From positions 1,275,766-1,339,765 of the forward strand of contig MU006218.1 in the NCBI GenBank assembly GCA_010093685.1: a stretch of 64,000 nt of DNA. Reading direction: 5' to 3'. The notes beneath the pieces are model-generated. The model made no database searches. It saw only the letters and a program-made list of their open reading frames with translations, and had not been told where the DNA came from. The stretch's first letter is position 1, and each line of letters begins with the position of its first letter. Positions 57,891-64,000 of this stretch are shown piece after piece. The stretch comes from Ophiobolus disseminans. Its lineage: Eukaryota > Ascomycota > Dothideomycetes > Pleosporales > Phaeosphaeriaceae. The translations under genes and the position numbers were made by a program.

Positions 57891-58542
57891 ATGCCTGCTC
57901 TGAGCTTTACCATTGTGCTTCACACCCTCAACATCCTCATCGGCATCCTCAGCGCCGCGATCTTAGCGCTTGTTGTGCACAGCGTCATTCTCATCAAGCG
58001 CATGGAAGCTCTCTATCCTCAAGATGTTAAGCGCACCGGCCACAGCTTGCTGTTTTGGCCCGGCGTAGGCGGAATTGTGGACATGCTTCTGTTCATATTC
58101 TTATGGCTCCAGGCCCCGCACACGGGTGGTATGGTATGCACGTTATCGAGCTCCGATAGATATATGACATGCTAAATCTAAGTAGACCAAGAAGCTGATT
58201 TCATACTGGAACAGCCTTCTGTTCGTCACATGCTTCATCTTCGGACGTCCTTTCGTTGTGCTTATTTACACTTTTGTCGAGTACGGTCATGCCACCAAAG
58301 GTCAAATTCTTCCCTTGTCCGGATACATCACCCCTGAGACATGGACATGTGCCGCTGCTGGACGGAACAATCTACAAACTGCTCGGTCAATGTGCACGCA
58401 GCTGCGCGCAGCGCGGTACTTGCTGATTCTAGAGGTTGTAATTGGAGCAATAATGCTTTGCTTAATGATATGGATAAGAATACAATTACGAAAAGAAGAG
58501 AAGTCTGTGAAACCAACGGCAACACCAGAGATCGAGGCATGA
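57891..58542 (+). CDS. hypothetical four-pass membrane protein
   Basis: Two exons, 57891-58133 and 58186-58542, with a 52-nt intron (58134-58185); 199 aa. Hydrophobic segments: residues about 5-32 (TLNILIGILSAAILALVVHSVIL), about 54-75 (GVGGIVDMLLFIFLWLQ), about 86-110 (LLFVTCFIFGRPFVVLIYTF) and about 155-180 (LLILEVVIGAIMLCLMIW). The tail is charged. The layout is MARVEL-like, common in fungal four-pass proteins of unknown function. The loop after the third helix has three Cys or Trp-Cys positions. Ends 38 bp before the convergent solute-binding gene. Confidence 0.78.
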
Positions 58543-58580
58543 AGGAAGCCCCACTTCGCAGAGTAACTTGCATCTTAACT

Positions 58581-59721
58581 CTACAAATTGTCCTTGAGTG
58601 GACTCAATCCCTGCGCCGAACCGATCAAGTTTTCGAACCAGAAACGCATCCTCTCTACGTTCGCTCGATCGCTCATCCATTCGCCAAAGGCAGTCACGTT
58701 CGTGCCTTCCTGTTCCCAGATCTTGGAAAAGCCAACTGGGGCTGGGAGGTCCTCTCTCACGCTCCATCCACGCACCGACTGGTGCTCGGTGCTCAGAATG
58801 AAGTTGTGCAGCAGCTTCGCACCTTCTGGGTGGGGAGCATCTTTGAGAATGGCGCCGGTCTGGGGCCATGCGACGAATTCACCCTCGGTAGGGAAGGCAG
58901 TACCTGGCTGGGCAGCTGGAGACTTGCTCGAGGTAAACGTTGCGACGTATGAGCTGTTTGCCGCGTTAAGAAGCGTTCTTGGTGTAGCAGTGCCGCGAAC
59001 CCAGCGTGGGTTCTGCGCGAGGAGACCATCGAACCATTCCTGGCCGTACTGTTTGACGCTGCGAGAAGCTGTTAGCATTTGAAGAGACAACAAGCGCAGG
59101 ACTAGGAATGAGCTGGTCTTACATCAAGTCGAACTGGAACAAGACCGCGTCATCATCATTCGGGTACGTGAGGACAAGCTTGTCCTTGAACGCTGGGTCG
59201 AGGAAGTCTGTATACTCCGTAGGTGTCGCCACCGTTGTCTTGTTCGGGTTGGAGGTCAATCCCCACGCAATGATGAACAACCCCATATACGCCGCATCAT
59301 CGTCTTTGAAATCGCCATGGATCGCCTCGAAACCAGCCGGCGCATAGTTCAGCAGAACACCCTGCTCCTTCCATCGAGGGTAATCGTGCAGAGTCTGGAG
59401 GATGATGCTGTCGACGTAGACATTCTCATCCGCGATTTGCTGGTCAAGATTGCTGTCATGGTATTTCGAGAGATCGACTGTGACGTTAAGAGTCATGCCA
59501 GGAAAGCGCGTCTCGAAAGCGTTCTTCAAGAAGTTTTGCTGTGTCGCCTCATCACCGCCGTGCCAGAGGGTGACAACACCACCTTCAGCAAGGGCTGCCT
59601 GGTGGAGCTCATCGAGAGAGCGCGTCTCTACTTGCAGGGTGGAGTTGTCGTAAACAGCTCGGTGGGCTTTTGTTGCGGCAGCACTGGCAATGAATGCCAG
59701 GTTGAGAATGGAGCAGCGCAT
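58581..59721 (-). CDS. secreted bacterial-type periplasmic solute-binding protein
   Basis: Two exons, 59721-59123 and 59058-58581, with a 64-nt intron; 358 aa. The start at 59721 gives a good signal peptide (MRCSILNLAFIASAAATKA); an upstream in-frame Met would bury it. The mature chain reads EGGVVTLWHGGDEATQQNFLKNAFETRFPGM, then LSKYHDSNLDQQI and YGQEWFDGLLAQNPRWVRG. This is the pattern of family-1 extracellular solute-binding proteins (ABC-type Fe3+, putrescine or thiamine binding, PBP type II fold). No ABC permease is nearby and fungi lack the cognate importer, so the role may be extracellular ligand binding. Horizontal origin from bacteria, with later gain of an intron, is plausible. Confidence 0.85.
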
Positions 59722-60665
59722 GGTAAAGAAAGAACCGGGGATTGAGGATGTCGTTTGAAGCATGTAAACAACAGCAGCCAAACGTTATATACATCCCAAT
59801 TACCTGGTCACATCATCGGCAGTATGGTGTCATGGCGTCGCGTCAGTAGCGTCGGCAATGAGATTGCGCAAGTTTGCAGGTCTTTGCATGTCCGAAATAA
59901 CGCCAGAGCAACCCTCATTTCTTTCTACTTTCGACCACCAGTATCCTTGATAATACTGGGTTTGCACAGCCTCGTTCCGGTTCCGGTTCCGAATAAACGT
60001 GCATAGGTTGTCCATATGTCCACAGGTGTACCTACCACTGAAGATACACCTTCATATATAGGTAATGCTAAAGAGAACATCCTGAGGTCGCTGTGATCAC
60101 TTTTAAGAGACACTGGCGAATAGGTGTTCGTACAATGGGCTAGCATGAAGAGCTGCCGCGCAATTAGTCTGCACAGGTGATGGGTGAAGGCGAGATACTC
60201 GGCTTTACTATGAGATTCAATGTGAAGCAATGATATTTTTTTTGAGAAAGTGTGGCGTGTTCAAATGGAGCTCGGGTTTTTCGAGTTCTACATCCCCACC
60301 AAAATTACCGTGGGGGTATAAACCTGGGAAATTTCGAGCGCCTTCATGGTGTGGCGTGAAACAGGGGCTATCTTCCCAGGAAGGTAGGTAACGCGGCGAG
60401 TTCCGGGGCCTAATCTTGGAAACAACACCTATGGCGTACCCGTGGACGACCCTTCGATTTCCTCTGCTTGCGCATCTGCTTTTGTCAGCGTATGGAAACT
60501 TATCGCCTTGCACATGCGTGAGGACGGCGATAGACCTTGGTAGGACACCTAAGTAAGTCACGATCCATCAGCACGCAACGAAACTAGAAGACGTCTCCTT
60601 TCCTACAGCTACCCGCAAGCCACGTAATCACATTGATCAGTACACCTTCTGTAGTATAGTTCCTC
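59722..60665. other. intergenic region, no gene seen
   Basis: About 940 bp. The right part of the promoter of the solute-binding gene lies at its start. Frames of 60-114 codons have no support. Confidence 0.45.
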
Positions 60666-60848
60666 GTGTTGTTCCACCACGAGGCGGTTGTGCTTCTCGC
60701 GAACGAACTGGAGCTCGCTTTGTTGTCATGCTGTTGCGAGATCAACCGTGAAGCAACGTCTATGTTCTATCGGCTCGTCGAGTTAGAGTATTCCAATGTC
60801 AGAGGTGCACGCTTTTTACTACCAAGTACCAGCCACTGGTCCGCTTGA
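60666..60848 (+). pseudogene. possible relic of a 2EXR-like gene
   Basis: A 60-codon frame containing LLSCCCEINREATSMFYRLVE. It resembles the LLRTCRQ...EA..xFY.xN block of the intact gene at 63278-63886. No upstream LPxELRNRIY block was found in frame. Probably a decayed fragment of the same family; the resemblance is short, so confidence is low. Confidence 0.35.
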
Positions 60849-61353
60849 TAGAACTGTGGAGTCTGTTGTTAAGCACGCTGGTCTTTAGCCTGCATTCGCA
60901 TCCCTTTATCGATACCTAGGGACACGAGATTCCATTACGCATTCTCAAACCTGGAGGAATGAGTTGTTCGCAACCTACCAAAGCGCTTGCAGGACACCGG
61001 GAAGTACGTGCAAACTGGTAGTGGCGCTACAATACCAAAGGTGAGGTCACGATTCCTATTGGACCATGATCAAAAGTTGTCCTCCCACTCTCACCTACAC
61101 CCACCAGTGCTTGCTGCTCTCACCTTTTTGATCAAGTACTTCTGGGTTTAAGTTTGCGAAACACTTCACAACCCGAACAGCGCTCTCACCTATTACAATC
61201 CACGAGTCAACTTCTTTCCTGCTCCAGAAAGATGATAGCTGCACGTAAACCTTGGGTGAATATTCCAATGCCAGATGTCAAGCATGCTAACGATCCCATA
61301 TAAGTTTTCAAAGAACGCTTGATGCAAATTTTGCATAATGCTAATGTCACTGA

Positions 61354-61890
61354 AGCACCCAAGCCAACCGACTTCAGTCGCCCTTACTGCGACTTCCACC
61401 AGAACTCCGAAACCGGATCTACGGCTATGCTCTCACACATGGTACGCTGGAGATTGTCTCTTGGAGTTTTTGAGGAAGTTTACCCATGCTCAACGTTGGA
61501 CTGCTTCGAACTTGTCGTCAACTACACTCCGAGACAATAATTCTCTTCTACAGTCTCAACACTTTCAGACTAAACAACAACATGGACCTGGTCATCTTCA
61601 CGGCTTGTATGAGTACCGAGAAGCGGAGTGTTATTCGGTGTCTCGACCTGGGATTACGCGCCGCTGTAGCGGTCAATAACGCAGTGCGGGATGGCAGCGA
61701 CTGCTCAAAATTGCGCTCGTTCCCGTCTTTGGAGGAGGTGCATGTGTGGGGACAAGCATTAGAAGGACTCAGGGTCGCAATCAACGTATCTCTTACGTGC
61801 AGTACGCGCAACTCAAGTCTGAGGGTTATTTGGGTAGACAACTGTTATGGTGCATGGAATAAGTCAAGTGGCTGGACTGGTAGTGATTGA
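61354..61890 (+). pseudogene. 2EXR-like gene with an in-frame stop
   Basis: One frame reads LLRLPPELRNRIYGYALTHG, then an internal TGA at 61471-61473. It continues LLRTCRQLHSETIILFYSLNTFRL and FPSLEEVHVWG to a stop at 61890. The order and spacing match the intact relative at 63278-63886 (LLRLPAELRNRIYELALNQG; LLRTCRQILSEASPIFYSINTF; IPSLEELHFRG). The distance between the first two blocks is the same within a residue or two, so the TGA is a true break and not inside an intron. No start codon in good context was found upstream. Confidence 0.65.
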
Positions 61891-63277
61891 GTGGTAGGAG
61901 GAAAAAGCGGTACGGCGCAGCTCATTGGAGTGCGTCGAGTTTGCGAAAGAAGGTGCACCTACACATCTCCTGTTTTCACCTGAACGTAACTCCCATGAGC
62001 TTCTTCTCTACCATCTTTCCCCATCTATTTCCTTCTAAAGGCTTGAACCTTTAGCGACAATTTATATTCAACACAGTACAGACCACTATTCCTCTAACCC
62101 CATCCTGGAATCTACAACCGCATGTGTCTCTCTACAGCACAAAAGGATGTCATCGAGGCTTTCCCTACATCGCTCAGCGCACCAGACTAAGTCGTTGCAC
62201 GTGCTTTCACTCAGGTCCATTCAGCAAAATGATAAAACAACACCACACATCCCCAACGCCGCCTCGAACCCACAACCCCAGCAAAAAAAGTCAGCCTTCC
62301 CATCGACGTTATCGCTTCCCTTAGTGGACAGGCGTTAAACCCACTGAAGAGAAGTCGCAACGTATGGACTGACTCGAAAACTCTTTGGGCCGAGAGGGCG
62401 GAATTTTATCACGATGCGAGAACACCGACGTCTACTTGGGGAGACGCTTTGATAGGAAAGAGTAAAACAAAGGAAAATATATAGTGGAAATTGGGAGCGG
62501 TGAGTGTGGGTGAGATGAGGCTTTTGCTCTACCTGCCGACAGATCTGCGCCAAGGCCTCCATACTCCCGTTTGCTCTCAACATTTTCAGCTTTGACGATT
62601 TCGTAAAACCAGTAGTACAAGAGAGTTTGACCGCCATACGCTTGATCAGTATTTCGGCATGAATCGCTCCCGAAGTCAGGTTATTGACGATCTCGCGCAC
62701 CGGCAAACATCCCACGTCTTCATTCATTTTCGTCACTTGAGGTCATCCACGTTAGAAGGGGAGTAGAATAGAGAGCGTGGGACTCGACTGGATTGTAGTT
62801 ACGGGAGCTAACTCAAAGACTGGCCTTGTATATGGTGCCTCAAGGTTGAGTCTCTGGTCAAATGCTCAAAGTAATGGCCCGGGGGTTCGTAAGTTCGTAA
62901 CCAACACTCAGCATGCGTAAAGAAGAGCGAAACAATGGTAAGAGATCAGCTTCAACAATTCAAGTATTATTCTCAATCTCTCTTTTGTCGTTACCCGGGT
63001 GGCCTATACGTACTCCAGGGATTTCCGATGTCGGATGAATGAGAATCTTTCACCGCCTCAGTACCGCATGGAGCAGAGAGTAATTGAGCGTGATCTCATC
63101 AAGCATTCATGTCGGTGTAGGTCCGCTACCGCACTATTGAGCATATTCCCCGCATAGACTTTCTGATCATCCTTACACTCAACTTGCAATCCTTCTCAAC
63201 TGCTCTGGGGCAAGCAATCAGATCCTCTCACATATATACTGACAACTTGATCGGCTAGAGTAACTCTCTTGAGCACT
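61891..63277. other. intergenic region, no gene seen
   Basis: About 1.39 kb. A minus-strand frame (62335-62736) has no motif. A TATA-like CATATATAC near 63229-63238 precedes the next gene by about 45 bp. Confidence 0.45.
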
Positions 63278-63886
63278 ATGAGCGAACCTCACGAGCCCTT
63301 AGTAGACCTCAAAGACGTCGCAGATCTGAACGACGTCCAGTATCAAGGATCTCGGTCAGTAAATCTCATTCCTAATTCGCTAGACCAGGGTCACTGATGC
63401 TACGATAGTACTGACTCGAACAAACAAACTTCACGTCTCCTCCGTTTACCGGCCGAACTCCGCAATCGTATCTACGAGCTCGCTCTCAATCAAGGCAACA
63501 TACAACTGTTCCCCGGCATCCAAGCCGATTCGCGGCCCGAAGACAAGCCCGAGCTTGCGCTCCTGCGTACTTGCCGCCAGATCTTGTCCGAAGCGTCTCC
63601 CATATTCTACAGCATCAACACCTTCGAGTTCGAGTTCACCTTCCACATATTGAGATTCGCTCTCTCACTGACTGAGCAGAATCGTCAGGTGATTCGCTCA
63701 ATCAGGCTCCAAGCTCCGTCCATAGACAGTATCGTGGGTGGCCGAGGCGGTCTTGATGCGATCCACCTTATTCCGTCACTCGAGGAGTTGCACTTCCGCG
63801 GACATCTCTGTGGAGCTGCATGGGACGAGTTGGGCGTGACGAGGCTTCGTCTGGATGGGAGGAGCATCACGGTCTTTGCTGATTAG
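63278..63886 (+). CDS. 2EXR-like small fungal protein, intact
   Basis: Two exons, 63278-63354 and 63409-63886, with a 54-nt intron; 184 aa. An acidic N-terminus (about 1-30) precedes LLRLPAELRNRIYELAL (near residues 37-53), an F-box-like helix typical of the fungal 2EXR/DUF7730-type families. LLRTCRQILSEASPIFYSINTFEF follows, then an LRR-like IPSLEELHFRG segment. Members are numerous in Dothideomycetes and their function is unknown; the first helix suggests ubiquitin-ligase adaptors, which is inference. Two broken relatives lie upstream (60666-60848, 61354-61890). The start is chosen because it is the only ATG in frame with a clean splice. Confidence 0.75.
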
Positions 63887-64000
63887 GTGGCGTACTCCGT
63901 GGTATACGGAATGCGGGTTCTCTATGGGTTTTTGAGAATTTGTATGGTATATGTTTGTATGTTAATTTTCCTGATTTCATTCATTGGAGATCAAGGGTCA

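Noticed and set aside
59722..59781. Earlier Met for the solute-binding protein
   Set aside because: It adds about 20 residues ahead of a good signal peptide and so was not chosen.
62335..62736. 133-codon minus-strand frame
   Set aside because: No recognised motif. The second half is low-complexity translated promoter-like DNA, and the candidate donor leads to a stop.
1..64000. tRNA, rRNA, CRISPR or phage features
   Set aside because: I looked for B-box-like GGTTCGA sites, repeat-spacer arrays and rRNA signatures. The few GGTTCGA-like hits lack an A box and cloverleaf potential, and nothing else was found.

Overview
Kind of genome. The window is nuclear DNA from a filamentous ascomycete (Pezizomycotina). 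Genes are dense on both strands and carry short GT-AG introns, mostly 44-70 nt, with CTAAC-type branch sequences. Several families are typical of these fungi: Zn2Cys6 regulators, HET-domain NLRs, DUF6536-type membrane proteins and 2EXR-like proteins. A Dothideomycete, perhaps Pleosporales, is my best guess; that is inference only.

Layout. 1-16.9 kb holds a truncated multi-pass membrane protein gene, a secreted subtilisin, the sorting receptor VPS10, a small unknown, a secreted FAD oxidase, a SET-domain protein and a small six-cysteine secreted protein. 16.9-20.3 kb has no convincing gene but carries four promoter-like blocks on the minus strand. 20.3-32.3 kb is mostly housekeeping: a CGFS glutaredoxin, a divergent MFS exporter/Zn2Cys6 regulator pair between AT-rich edges, RPF2, MMS19 and MTD1. 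32.6-37.8 kb has membrane-protein genes and a small acidic protein. 38.1-47.9 kb has a 1538-aa F-box-like protein, the actin regulator ABP1 and a coiled-coil protein. 48.1-64 kb is accessory: paralogous secreted proteins, an NLR, broken BTB and 2EXR-like genes, and a bacterial-type solute-binding protein.

Main discovery. Positions 50324-54601 form a 4278-bp element. It has inverted termini of about 0.5 kb, is flanked on both sides by TA, and contains no transposase that I can see. Its only gene is an intact HET / NB-ARC / TPR NLR of 936 aa. The element sits inside exon 3 of a small secreted-protein gene (49859 onward). The displaced 3' end of that gene lies immediately beyond the element at 54604-54710. 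If one TA and the element are ignored, the two pieces are in frame, and exon 3 is 160 nt, exactly as in the intact paralogue at 48137-49214. I read this as a Tc1/mariner-like non-autonomous transposon carrying an immune-receptor gene.

Gene models were spliced by eye from GT/AG signals, frame continuity and family knowledge. Totals in codons were checked for every spliced gene. No database search was possible.
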